Under the pieces are notes generated by a model, which searched no databases, was not told the origin of the DNA, and saw only the letters and a list, made by a program, of their open reading frames with translations. Below are positions 48,516 to 59,608 of a stretch of 64,000 nt of DNA, piece by piece. Numbering within the stretch: the stretch's first letter is position 1; each line of letters begins with the position of its first letter. The stretch is from Odiellus spinosus (taxonomy: Eukaryota; Arthropoda; Arachnida; Opiliones; Phalangiidae). The stretch spans positions 24,254,200-24,318,199 of the forward strand of contig OY987231.1 of NCBI GenBank assembly GCA_963920705.1, written 5' to 3'. Both the position numbers and the translations under genes were made by a program.

Positions 48516-49023
48516 TAAAGCTAGAAGGAGAGGGAAAAAGATTGTGTTGAACTAATAGGGAATCAATATTTAAATATAGAAAATAAAAAAACCTAAAGTT
48601 TAAACTACACTTACATATTTCTGTTTTCATCTATCAATATAAAAGTAATTGATAGGCTAAGAATATTTTTGACAAGCTTCGCGCTGTCTGTTTAATGTTA
48701 TACGCATATATAGTCCTTGAACGAAAATTACGAAAATGATACCAAAAGTAGATTATGAAACGTTGGAAGTATACACGTTTTTACTTTTAGGGGATTAAGT
48801 GTGGATGTCATCATTATTTTCATTGGATTACGCAATTTATATTCTTAATTTATTCGTACGATTAAATTTCATATTCAAAATTTTACACCTCCGAGTTGAA
48901 TAGTTTATAAATAACTTTAAAATGCCTGATGTAGGGTGAACCACCTCAAGAGCCAGAAATGCGCGAGAATCAACTGAACGCTGTTTAATAACCACGTGAC
49001 CTAATGACGCGTCTTAATATTAC

Positions 49024-49156
49024 AAAACCTGGCGTTGATAAGCGTCCTCTAATGGCAAACAAAGGCTAATGTAAGTAAAGTCAAGCCTAAGGTTTTCTTA
49101 AATTCTTACTTTTATCCGTTTTGGCCTTTAGAGGATGCTAATGAACGCCAGGTTTG
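49024..49156. mobile_element. Foldback/MITE hairpin with AACCTGGCGTT ends
   Basis: AAAACCTGGCGTTGATAAGCG and TCCTCTAATGGC at the left pair with GCCTTTAGAGGATGCTAATGAACGCCAGGTTT at the right. About 133 bp. Non-coding; a single copy in this window. Confidence 0.78.
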
Positions 49157-50761
49157 ATTAATCATATTTACCTAAGATAGGTTTACATTTTTAATGAGCC
49201 TAGATGACGTATTATCACGAGGAATTTGGGTTTAAAAAAATTACGATTATGAAATATTTTTACTGTTTCGATAATGTTTTTGCGAATCGATTTTTAACGA
49301 TCTTTAAGTAAAAATTGTGAATAATTATCGATAAACTAAAAGCGAGGGTTAAAATCTTAATATTTTGACCTATAACCCTAGTGTAGTTTAAAATGTACGA
49401 AGCCGGAAACTCACTTAGAGAAAATAATTGTAAGAGGTCGTATATTTTAAATATTAAACAATGGGAGAGCTTCCGAATAGCAATTATTATTATTTAACAT
49501 TTCCCTAATCGGTTTTCTCTTAGTAATCAGTGTCAATTCGACTCGGTAGACGAGTATTCTTTCGATACGGTTTATAATTGAAACGTCGCGTTGAAAACAA
49601 AGGGGTTTATCAAGCGAAGACTATAATAAAATCTCGAGTTAACACCCACTCGAGAAGTGGGCGTCAGGTAATTTCGTTTTTATTTCTTCCCCGACTGTAA
49701 ATGGACTTGTCGAGTGACACCCACCACCTTCAAGGACTTTCAAGAAATTGTTTGTTTCTTTTTAAACGATCGCGACTCCCTAACCTCCCAATTTAAATAA
49801 TTATTCGAAAAATGGTTAAGAGTATTTGTTGAAAAAAGTATTGGGTTTTAATTATTTTAGGGACCTGGTGGGAGCCTTTTTACTTATTTATTTACTTCAT
49901 TACGCCTTTAATTTCGCAAAAATTCTTATTCTTTTAACAGTCGCCTGACTTTTATAGGAAATTATAGGATATCTCTCTTTGGATAGGAACTCGGATCAAA
50001 GGATCAAGCAAAAATTAAATATTATCAGAATTCGCGCATATTTTAATTTCTGGTTTTGCTAAATTTTTAAAGACTTAATAGACGTATGTAAAATAATACC
50101 AGTACTTCGAAAAAACGCGCGAATTTTTTTACAGCTCTTGATTTAATCGTATAAGAATTTCAAACGGGTTTAGAAAATTCCACAAAAATTGAAACTTTTG
50201 AAAAACATTTATAAACGTAGCGCTAAAACTCGGACCATTAATTAAAACATTATCAAAATGATCTTAATTGTTCTTTCAAATGAATATTTTTTCCCTCGAG
50301 GCTATGTACGGAATTTCTTCGTCATTCTTATCATTTAGTGGTTTCCGAAACAATGCTTAAATGGGCGCTTGGATAGAAACTTTAAAACGCGCTTAAAGAA
50401 CCCAAAAATTGAAGGTTCAACTTAATTTCATCGTAATAAAATTTTACTAAGATTTATGGCGATTAATATCCCACGTTAAACCGTTAATTTAAATATCACG
50501 AAACACGAATTAAATTAGAATCGTTCTCGAGACAATTTCAACTTAAATTAAAAGACAGCTGCAATTTTGAACTATACTCAATTTCACTTAAAGTGGATAA
50601 AAAAGCGACTCAAAAATCTCTAGAAATAACCAGTCGATTAACTTTAACACTTACTGCCAATTTCAGGTGAAAAACTTCTTAAATTTAATTCAAACTTATA
50701 TATTTTCAACGAATTACTAGCGTTATTAACTACGATTATCATAAATAATTCAACTATTCTT

Positions 50762-51163
50762 TTAAAGAGAGAATGAAATCTAAAAACGAGTGTTTTTTAT
50801 AGATTCCTTATCGTTTAAAATATTTAAAAACAAATATTAAATTAAAAATAAATTTAAAACTTACTAGAAAATTAAGCTTAGCGGGATTCACATAGATCAC
50901 CCAAACTCCCCGTATAAGGAGCAATCACATTGATCGATGGTTCCTATATATGGGATGTAGGATCTCCATGACCAATACTCCTTATACGGCGAATTCAGGA
51001 TATCTCCAGCTAAGCCTATTTTCCTGGGAAAATATAATTATATTTATTTCTAGTTTAATATTTGTCTCGTAAATTGTTTTCCTATTGGATTAGGCTGCTA
51101 TCTAAACGATAAGGAATCGACAAAAAAAGTTACTCGTTATTAGCCGTTGCATTCTCCCTTTAA
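50762..51163. mobile_element. MITE of the TTAAAGGG family, copy 5
   Basis: TTAAAGAGAGAATGAAATCTA to GTTGCATTCTCCCTTTAA, 402 bp. Closely similar to copy 1: AAACGAGTGTTTTTTATAG, ATTCCTTATCGTTTAAAA, ATATTAAATTAAAAATAAAT, AAGCTTAGCGGGATT and the mirrored right arm. The centre contains another hairpin (CCCCGTATAAGGAG / CTCCTTATACGGCG). Confidence 0.78.
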
Positions 51164-51984
51164 AGATATAAAGATAATATATTTATATTTAAGAGCTTTC
51201 GTCCGCAAAATTATTTTTTGTATCTCAGATATTATTGGCAAAGATTTCGATCATATTCGTTGGTTTTATTTATTTATGTCCCTGACGTAAATTGAAAACA
51301 AGAGATTCATTCATTGTAAAAGCAACTGCCCTGATTGCGCTATAAATTAAGCTAGGCGGTTTTAATTACTATTGAATTTTAGATTTGTATATCCTGAAGA
51401 ATTAAGAAGTTTAATGGTAGATTCCTGAGCTTATGGCGCACGGACGACGCGGTCGTTAGAAAACCTTATAATTATCTAGAAGTGAATTAAAATATTTCCA
51501 TACGGTAACTTTAAGCCTAATGACGAGAAATGGCTTCAAGGTTGTTTTATAAAACTATTAATTAATAAAAAGAAATAAGGATTTGTTACGCTAATAACAT
51601 TTAACATTCGAGTTAGACCACCTTCGCGAAAAGTTTCGCGCCATTTATGGTAAATAAAATCGTGTTAACTTCTCTACACCATATTTAAAATAATCCGAAT
51701 TACTTCACCAATTCACCTCCGAGGCTTACAAATATAAGTAGCGTCGCTATTAGTTCCCCAATAGGACCAAGGCTAAAATATCACGATACCACGTGATTGT
51801 ACCATTATTTTCACCTATAAGATTTAGAAATTTACATCTCAGGTTTCAGCTAGACTCTTGGTTAGTTTCCAAGAGGTCAAAGTTTAAAAACAGGCCCACA
51901 ACACCTCGGGTTTAGAAATGTTCCCTCGGGAAAGTGAGTCAAGATTAGAACTCTTCTAAGAGGTCAAAGGGTAAAGACTAACCA

Positions 51985-52319
51985 TAACAGTTTTTTCATA
52001 TTCAAATTCCCTGACCTTTTTCCACCGATTTTCCCTGACCGTTTCAACTAAAACTACACAATTTTAAGCTTTTTTTTTTATATAATCGCGTTCGATAAAC
52101 TTTTTGCATACATATCTTTGTTCTAATCTATACAACTGACAAATACAGCTTCGAATCTTTTCTGTAGATAATGACTGTAATTTCCTGGCTTCTTAAAAGA
52201 TCTTTAAAATCCCTGACCTTTTAAAATATCTTAAAATTCCTCGACTTTTCCCTGACCCTTTTGGTTCATTTTTAAATTCCCTGACTTTTCCCCGTTTCCC
52301 CTGACCTGTGGCAACCCTG
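51985..52319. mobile_element. Non-autonomous hAT-like element, copy 3
   Basis: A diverged copy of 41074-41413: ATTCAAATTCCCTGACC, GATTTTCCCTGACCGTTTCAA, TATATAATCGCGTTCG, GTTCTAATCTATACAACTGAC, and the right end GTGGCAACCCTG. The left end is eroded, so the start is approximate. Confidence 0.65.
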
Positions 52320-53092
52320 AATACCTTAATACATCGCGCATTCGATTTGGATCTAGTAATTGTGGTGGTACCATTACTTCGCATCAAGGGATCATAATCC
52401 ACGGCTCTTAAAAGCCCCCCCCCCCCCATCTTCCAAAATAATTAAAATTCCTTTACCTCAAATTTCATCCAGAACGAAGCTCCAGGCTGACTCTTTGACG
52501 CCTAAAATTACCACTAGAAGAAGTGGTAAACATTCCAACGAGCGATTCTATAAGAAAAAGAGAAATACATAATTATTTGATTTTGAATATTTGAATTTAA
52601 ATTTCTACGCCCTTGGAATCACTAATAATAATATTTGTAATTCCTTAACACAGCAAAGAGCTTAAAATAATTAATCAAGGAGAGGTCCATATTTGGCAGA
52701 GCTTAAAATTCCAAGACGAAGAAGTATTTTCTATTAATAGCTACGAGTGAAAAGAACTTACAACACTCAAATTATCGCTACTTGGTCTCGGGGAATTAAA
52801 AAAAAAAAAAAAAAAAATCGGACCACAGCTTGTTCGATCTCGAAGCAAGACAAATAAACTTTTAAACTAGGGGGATGGAATAAAACAACAGTACAAGTAC
52901 TCGTTTTAAAGTAAAGGTGACATCGAATATATTTAAAATGGACCCAAACGTTTATTTGGGGAAAATCGGACACTCGCACCAAGAGGGAGCGATGACGCTG
53001 TTTAGTCACGCACTAAGACGCTTTGGCATTTTTATTACGGGTGGTTACGGTTCATTATCCCTTTAAACATTCGCTTACACTCTTGGAATAAG

Positions 53093-53240
53093 CCCTACAA
53101 TAATGGATACGTTCTACACGAAGTAATTGCCCACTAATCGCGTCCTTAAGACGTCCTACAGTAAGTAATTATGATCTAAAGCCTTACAGTAAGTAATTGT
53201 CCTCCTTAGTTAAGATACGTCCTACAATAAGTAATTTTCA
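53093..53240 (+). repeat. Short interspersed direct repeats, consensus CCTACAGTAAGTAATT
   Basis: Copies at about 53093 (CCTACAATAATGG), 53154 (CCTACAGTAAGTAATTATG), 53181 (CCTTACAGTAAGTAATTGTC) and 53221 (CCTACAATAAGTAATTTTC), spaced about 27-61 bp apart. They lie 310-460 bp upstream of the transglutaminase 3 start codon and could be a regulatory array or a decayed microsatellite. Each contains a splice-donor-like AGTAAGTAA. Confidence 0.6.
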
Positions 53241-53551
53241 AGATATATTATTGTCCCATTGGTGTAGATTAAGTAGAGTATAGGTCAAATTGAATTTAGA
53301 AATCAGGGTTGGCCTCTCTTTAAACGCGGGATGTCAGTTTATTTTAGCTTAAAACCCCTTTGTTGAAAAAAAAGTTCCAAAGTCCTAAATTGTACCTCGG
53401 TGAAAGAATAAACCATCTGTTCAATATATCATTTTGGGGGAAATTGGCGCGGCCATTGAGCGCCTTATTCCAAGTACCGACATATACGTCAAAATAAGTA
53501 AATAGGCGATTTCGCTTAACGACCAGTTCCCAGTCGTAATTACTACTTAGA

Positions 53552-56500
53552 ATGTCTCGAGAGATTAACCGTCGAAGATTTCGTTATTACACCAGAAATA
53601 ATAACGGTTATCTACCCCACATAGGCGTCGAAGATGCCAACGTCATCGAAATCGAAGCCCAAAAGGTTCTCACCATTCAATCGGTGGATTTCCTCGTCCA
53701 GGACAACGCCCGCAAACACTACACCGACGCTTACCACGCCGTGACCTCCGCGAATCCAAAACTAATCATCAGGAGAGGTTTTCCATTCAAGGTTAAAATT
53801 AAATCTAATCGAGATTACGATCAAGATAAGGACGTCATCGTTCTCGTGTTTACCGTTAAAGGTAATCGAGTTAAATTTAATCGCGATTAAAGGGGGGGGG
53901 ATTTTACCCACAATTATAGGACTAACAACCTCGGAAGTGGTCAAAAAATGGGTTAATTACGTTGGATTTTAGGTCTTTTCTAAGATTAGAAATTAACAAA
54001 TATTTTCAAGTCTTAAAAATGTTATCCGATGGAATGGCATCAGTTACATAGTCCAAATTCTTCGCGATTTGTTCGGTAATTGTTATTTCTTTACGTTAGA
54101 TGAGAAAAACCCGTCGTACGCCAGTGGGACCATGATTATGTCGCCAGTTATGAGACCGGAAGACGGTATTTTACCATCAGATTCGTGGAGATCAAAAATT
54201 GAGACAGTAGAAGATAGGACAGTAATTATAGAGGTACGTTAAGTAAAAGTTTAGTTACGTTTCTCTGGCCCAATCAGAAAAAAAGTACTTCAGTATCCCT
54301 TTAAATCTCGAAACTGTGTAGAACAAAATTTCTCAAATATCGAACCACTTGGTTATTTAAGAGTAATGTTTGGTATAGGTCACGCCTCTAGCAAATGCCA
54401 TTGTTGGAGAATGGATTCTGGTAGTTGACACAAAGCCAAGAAAACACGACATAGCCAACCCTACAATTCTCAATTACACTTGTCCAGATTCATTTTACCT
54501 TATTTACAACCCGTGGTGCAAAGGTAAATCAAATTAGGCTTGCTTTATTTTGATAATTGTCTCTTAAAAACAATTTATTTTCGGTAGACGACACCGTGTA
54601 TCTTTCGGACCCTGATCAAAGGAGAGAATACATTACCAACGAAAATGGCCTCATCTGGAGAGGAAGTCACAACAGTTTAAGACCGAGTGTTTGGAATTTC
54701 GGACAAGTAATTGAATTTCATCGTTTAAATAAATTATATATTTATTTTAAATCTCTTATTATTCAGTTCGAAGAACACGTCTTGGAATGTTCCTTGTATC
54801 TACTTAGCAACGTCGGTAAATTATCCGTAACCGACAGAGCCGATCCAATAAGAGTCGTCAGACATTTATCAGCGGTGGTAAGCGACCGATAGATCGAGGA
54901 ATTACGGTAGATTTAATTGGGGAATTTAATTTAGATTAATTCGCCCGACGATGACGGTTTGATAGTTGGAAATTGGACCGGGGATTACAAGAACGGAACT
55001 CCACCCACGCAATGGTCAGGAAGCGACAGAATACTTCAACAGTTTTACAAGAAAAAGAAGTCGGTTAAGTTCGGACAGTGTTGGGTCTTCTCGGGCGTTT
55101 GCACGACTGGTAAGTGATCTTTTCCAAGAAACAATATTTCAACGATGACTTTGAACAAAAGATTTGTCCGGTAAACCTCTTGATTTTCTTCGGTAGTTTG
55201 TCGCTCTTTGGGAATTCCAGCCAGATCAATCACAAACTTTTCGTCAGCCCACGACACCCACAATAGTTTGACCATCGACATGTTTTACGACAAGGAAGGC
55301 GATCCGGTGGAAAGGCTTAACGTCGATTCGATTTGGAATTTCCACGTTTGGAACGAAGTCTGGATGGAAAGACCCGATTTGGAACCCGGTGGTTACGGAG
55401 GTTGGCAAGCGATCGACGCCACTCCTCAAGAATCTTCGGACGGTCAGTATCGGTGCGGTCCGGCTAGCGTGACCGCCATTAAAAGAGGCGAGGTCTTGAA
55501 ACCGTACGATACCCAATTCTTATTCGCCGAAGTCAACGCCGACAAAGTCTACTGGAGATACAGGGGCAAGAACAAACCCCTTAAACTCATACAGAAACAA
55601 TCGGACAAGTAAGTTCAGTCCTATTTGATGGCGTCGAGGCCGCGGTTCGTTAACAAATCCTCCTTTAAATTAACGATAGAATTGGGCAGCTAATAAGCAC
55701 TAAAGGAATCGGTAATACAACCCGAGATGACGTCACTCTAGACTACAAATACGCCGAAGGGACCGACGCCGAAAGGGAGGTGATGTTACGGGCGATGAGA
55801 CAATGTCAAAACGCGTTTTCTCGCTACTATCTCAACGAGGAGTTGGAGGACGTTGCCTTCGACCTTCAATTACTCGACGACATCGTTATAGGATCCCCAT
55901 TCGCGGTAAAATTACATTTAGGCTTTCAACAATTTGTTATAAAATAAATAACGATTGAACCTGGCTAATTAACTCCAGGTACATTTGAAAGTAATTAACA
56001 AGAACCAAGACGGTAAAACGTACGGCGTGGAAGCGGTTCTGAGAGTCGACACGATGTTGTACACGGGAGAACTCAAGAAACTGGTTAAAAAGGAGAAATT
56101 CCAGATTGAAGTACCAGCCGGAAATGGTGAGTTCAGACAGCGCCTTATTCATTTTGTAGGTGGATTAATAACTAACACCGAGATTAATACCGAATAGAGG
56201 AGAACATAGTCATGAGATTATCGTACGCCGAGTACGAAAGGGCGTTGGTTGACCAAGCCGGTTTTAACATCGCCGCCATGGCGCAAGTAGGAGAAACGGG
56301 AATGGATTATTTCGGACAAGACGACTTTAGAGTTCGAATGCCCGATATTATAATTGAGGTAAGTCAATTTAAATTACGATAACTGAATTTTAAAAACTAT
56401 AATAATTGTCATTTCAGACCGAAGAAGATTTAGAAGAAGGCAAAGAGTTCGCGGTCAAGGTCCATTTCAGGAATCCCTTGCCGAAACCGCTTAGGAGGGG

Positions 56501-56794
56501 AGTTTTTACGATAGATGGACCGGGTTTAGGAAACCCGGTTGTAATCAAACTAAAAGAGTAAGTAGTTATTTAAAATTCGAATTTTACTGATAGTCTACTT
56601 TATTATATAAAATTTGTTTTAGGGATGTGCCATCTAACGGAGAAGCTACGGCCGAAGCTAAACTGACCGCGAGAAGGGGAGGTGAAAAGTCAATCGCGGC
56701 CAAATTTACGTCTCGAGAACTGACCGACGTTGATGGAGATAAAACCGTATTTATCCGTCCAATCAACGCCTTACCCGAGAAACCCACCGACTAA
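53552..56794 (+). CDS. Transglutaminase 3 of the cluster, 12 coding exons, 744 aa
   Basis: Exons: 53552-53861, 54100-54233, 54379-54523, 54588-54706, 54767-54877, 54935-55109, 55197-55608, 55698-55905, 55979-56126, 56198-56358, 56418-56557, 56623-56794 (2235 nt). The triad is Cys322 (FGQCWVFSG), His381 (NFHVWNEVW) and Asp405 ([12 protein letters not shown]). It begins with an Arg-rich segment ([16 protein letters not shown]) in place of the extensions of copies 1 and 2. Intron layout differs: the equivalents of exons 1-2, of exons 7-9 and of exon 10 plus the start of 11 are fused, while the equivalents of exons 3 and 11 are each split by an extra intron. The N-domain region is the most diverged. 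The exon 8 acceptor is a weak TAATAAG, chosen because the better CAG seven bases earlier would bring in a stop. No signal peptide. An older, divergent paralogue. Confidence 0.92.
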
Positions 56795-56882
56795 ACGAGA
56801 AATACGGCCCAAGGGACAATGTTAAGAATCTACATTAAGTATTTGACATTGTCTTTCGACTTTAAAGTGACGCTGACACGCG

Positions 56883-57016
56883 TCAGGATTACTTCCGCCC
56901 GTCACCCTGGAAATAAACCCGCCCTCTAGGCCATCTCTTCCCTCGCTATCCAAAGGGGAAGCGAGGAAGGTCTGCCCACTTTACAGCGAAACGGGCGGAA
57001 GAAATCCTAGGCCTTG
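56883..57016. mobile_element. GC-rich foldback element, AGGCCTAGGATT family, copy 3
   Basis: TCAGGATTACTTCCGCCCGTCACCC to CGGGCGGAAGAAATCCTAGGCCTTGA, about 134 bp. It keeps the CCGCCCG...CGGGCGG pairing and the CTCGCTATCCAAAGGGGAAGCGAGG centre. It lies about 90 bp after the stop codon of transglutaminase 3, so it is probably within its 3' UTR or immediate flank. Confidence 0.85.
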
Positions 57017-57661
57017 ACCATTTTCGGAAAGCTCGTTAAAAACAATTCCAAATATATTAACAAACGCCATAAATAATTAAAAATATTTCTTAATCAAGGA
57101 CTTTGATTAGGATCAATAACAGTATGAAAAAACCAAAACATTTAGGAAAAAAAAAAAAATATTGTGTCAGTATCACTTTAAATATTTTTCTCGTGAATAT
57201 GAAGAATATATATTTGAGACGCGTTTTTTAGCTATTAGTTATTTTAAAAATCTATAAGAAATGTTAAAATCTTATCATATTTTAATTTAGTTTTAAAACA
57301 AACTGACTTCTACACTAAACTGAGTAGTGAAAACATATATTTTCTATTCTTTTTACACTATTTTCCTAAAGTTTCCTATAAAACCTTAACTTAAAAACAA
57401 AACCTATATATATATATAAATATTATTGTTAAAAGAAATGAAAAATATGTAAATTCTGTCGTTTCGTATCGTGGTAATAAATATATTACAAAATAGAGCA
57501 ATTTTCTGTAGAGATCCCCAAGGAGGGGTTAATCTATTACGAGTTAAAACAGACTCAGAAAGGAGACCACCCACCTTAAAAGCGAGGGGGCAGACACTTT
57601 GGCGAAACCAATTTCCCTGAAATTTCCAGGTCCAAGACCACCGATTTTATTAAGATAAACC

Positions 57662-58001
57662 TTAAATGGAGAATGAAACCTAATAACGAGTGATTTTTAT
57701 CGATTCCTTCGAGTTTAAATAGACCTAATCCACCAATAAAAGTTTACAAAACAATTATTAAACTAGAAATATATTTAAAACTAATGAGCGAAGGCCCGTC
57801 GTTCTTAAAATCGAATTCGATTGGTTGCTAGACCTTATACGCGAGGATCGTCAACTGATCTCCATGAATCCCGCTAAGTATATTATGATGGTAAGTTTTA
57901 GTCTAATATTTGTTGCTACATTTTTTCACTAGTGTATTAGTCCTATTTAAACAATAAGGGATCGATAAAAAACCACTTGTTAGGTTTCATTCTCCCTTTA
58001 A
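57662..58001. mobile_element. MITE of the TTAAAGGG family, copy 6
   Basis: TTAAATGGAGAATGAAACCTAATAACGAGTG to TTAGGTTTCATTCTCCCTTTAA, 340 bp, with ATCGATTCCTTCGAGTTTAAAT, ATTATTAAACTAGAAATATATTT and their right-arm counterparts. The inverted repeat at the ends is longer and better kept here than in most copies. Confidence 0.75.
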
Positions 58002-58483
58002 GAGAGATGGTCCCACCTACCCGCGCTTCTATCAATAAAATGGAGTAATAACATTGGAGTGGTTTTAGTTATATTTAATGAAACAACTCCCCGAATTTCA
58101 CTAATATTTTTAAATCTCCCAGAATTTTAAGCTCTCAATTTATTTCCAGGAGATTTCCAGGATTGTACGAACCCTGATTATTCCAAACTCAATGGGAATT
58201 TTCATCGTGGTAATTTATTCTTTAAATAAAATACCGATCTCCACATTATGTTCGAGTAAAGGAGGCCACTTCGTAAAAATCTAACATTATCCGCTCTAGA
58301 AATCGTAACTCGAAGGTGGGAAGGGAAATAGGTCAAAGAGTTAGAACTATGAAACGAGCGGCGAGAACGCGGTCGAATCAACAGGTCAATAAAGAGTGGA
58401 CCTAACGCCGAGCTCTGACAGGCTGGTCAATATTCAGTCCACTAAAACACACCGAATACAGCGATAACCCTGACGAATTATAA

Positions 58484-58666
58484 CGGGGTTGTTCGTACAA
58501 CATTTGGAAAAACTAATTTCCCTGATTTATTTCATAGTTTAACACTTTATTTTCCCTGATAATAAAATTCCCGAGCTTACATAAATTATCCTGATTTATG
58601 GGAAGTGTATAAGATTTTTCCCTGACTTTTTTACACTATTCAAATTCCCTGATTTGTACGAACCCA
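58484..58666. mobile_element. Short hAT-like element
   Basis: GGTTGTTCGTACAACATTTGG at the left and CCCTGATTTGTACGAACCC at the right, with AATTTCCCTGA repeats between. 183 bp. A further right end, CCAGGATTGTACGAACCCTG, is at about 58156-58175, and CCCTGACC-type fragments continue to about 58900, so several copies are clustered or nested here. Confidence 0.6.
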
Positions 58667-59261
58667 ATATTAACATCTCTTGGACCCAATCCATTTTAAA
58701 ATCCCTGAACTCAATAAAAAATATCTAAATTCAACTTCCTTGACCTTTTGACCTACTACGTCAATTTCCTGGTCGACCATTTATCGTCTGACCTTTTGAC
58801 CTAAGATCACTGACCATTTTAACTAGGTTTCTTATCCTTTTGGTTTACTTTTCAAACTTCCCTGACCATCTGACCCGTACTTTTCCAATTTCCCTGATAA
58901 TTTCAGGAATCCATATTTTGAGGATCATATTCGGGATTTAAAGTAATAGGGTGAATTCGCCTTAGCTCGATGAACGAGATCTTTTGAAATTCGAGGATAC
59001 GGAGGTTGCTTAGGGCAACGCTCACAAATAAAAGACTTATAGTATAAACTAGAAGACAATGCCATTTGTCAGCGCTAATGAAAAGTGCGAATAACTGGAA
59101 ACCCTTAACCAACTAAAGCCAAGCGATACCGACAATGGGTTGGGGGAAAAAAATCTATATTGTAAGGTACTACGCGTTCATGGAGCTTAGATTTCAGGGA
59201 ATCATAAAGGAATAAAATGAATTTTCACGGTAAATACTTAAAGGGAGTATCTGCAATTTTC

Positions 59262-59512
59262 AAATCCCCTTTAAAGTCGCCTTCTTTTCTAACTTAGCAG
59301 TACAAAACAAATTGCGCAATCAAAGCTTGGCTGCGTGAGTAAGGGAAGAGCATTTTAAAGGGGCAAGTTTCAGATCAGATAGGGCTTTTAAAGACCATAT
59401 CTGCTATGAAATTTGCTCCTTTAAAATACTCTTACGCGCGCTTTGACTGCATATAGTTTATTACAATCAACGTCGACTGCTAAGCAAGAAAATAAGGCGA
59501 ATTTAAAGGGGA

Positions 59513-59516
<4 letters not shown>
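59262..59516. mobile_element. Foldback element ending at an AG microsatellite
   Basis: AAATCCCCTTTAAAGTCGCCTT at the left pairs with AAGGCGAATTTAAAGGGGATTT at the right. Inner arms (CTAACTTAGCAG / CTGCTAAGCAAG and AGAGCATTTTAAAGGGGCAA / TTGCTCCTTTAAAATACTCT) extend the stem over nearly the whole 255 bp. Non-coding. Confidence 0.85.

Positions 59517-59606
<90 letters not shown>
59517..59606 (+). repeat. (AG)45 microsatellite
   Basis: 90 bp of uninterrupted AG dinucleotides directly abutting the right end of a foldback element. Likely to be length-variable between individuals and prone to sequencing or assembly error. Confidence 0.98.

Positions 59607-59608
<2 letters not shown>

Larger units (their letters stand above)
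40218..53551. other. Gene-poor interval between transglutaminases 2 and 3
   Basis: 13.3 kb with one candidate small gene (45385-45601). Otherwise it holds hAT-like copies (41074, 51985), the GC-rich foldback (41917), TTAAAGGG MITEs (45806, 50762), a 185-bp duplicated block (45961), a tandem repeat (48101), a hairpin (49024) and poly-C runs near 46770 and 52419. I saw no remnant of another transglutaminase. Open frames at 42417-42737 (-), 44048-44230 (-), 46360-46554, 47640-47864, 48430-48630 (-) and 52193-53009 lack family signals. Confidence 0.6.

Noticed and set aside
40218..53551. A fourth, broken transglutaminase between copies 2 and 3
   Set aside because: No GQCW, FHVWN or [14 protein letters not shown] remnant was seen on either strand.
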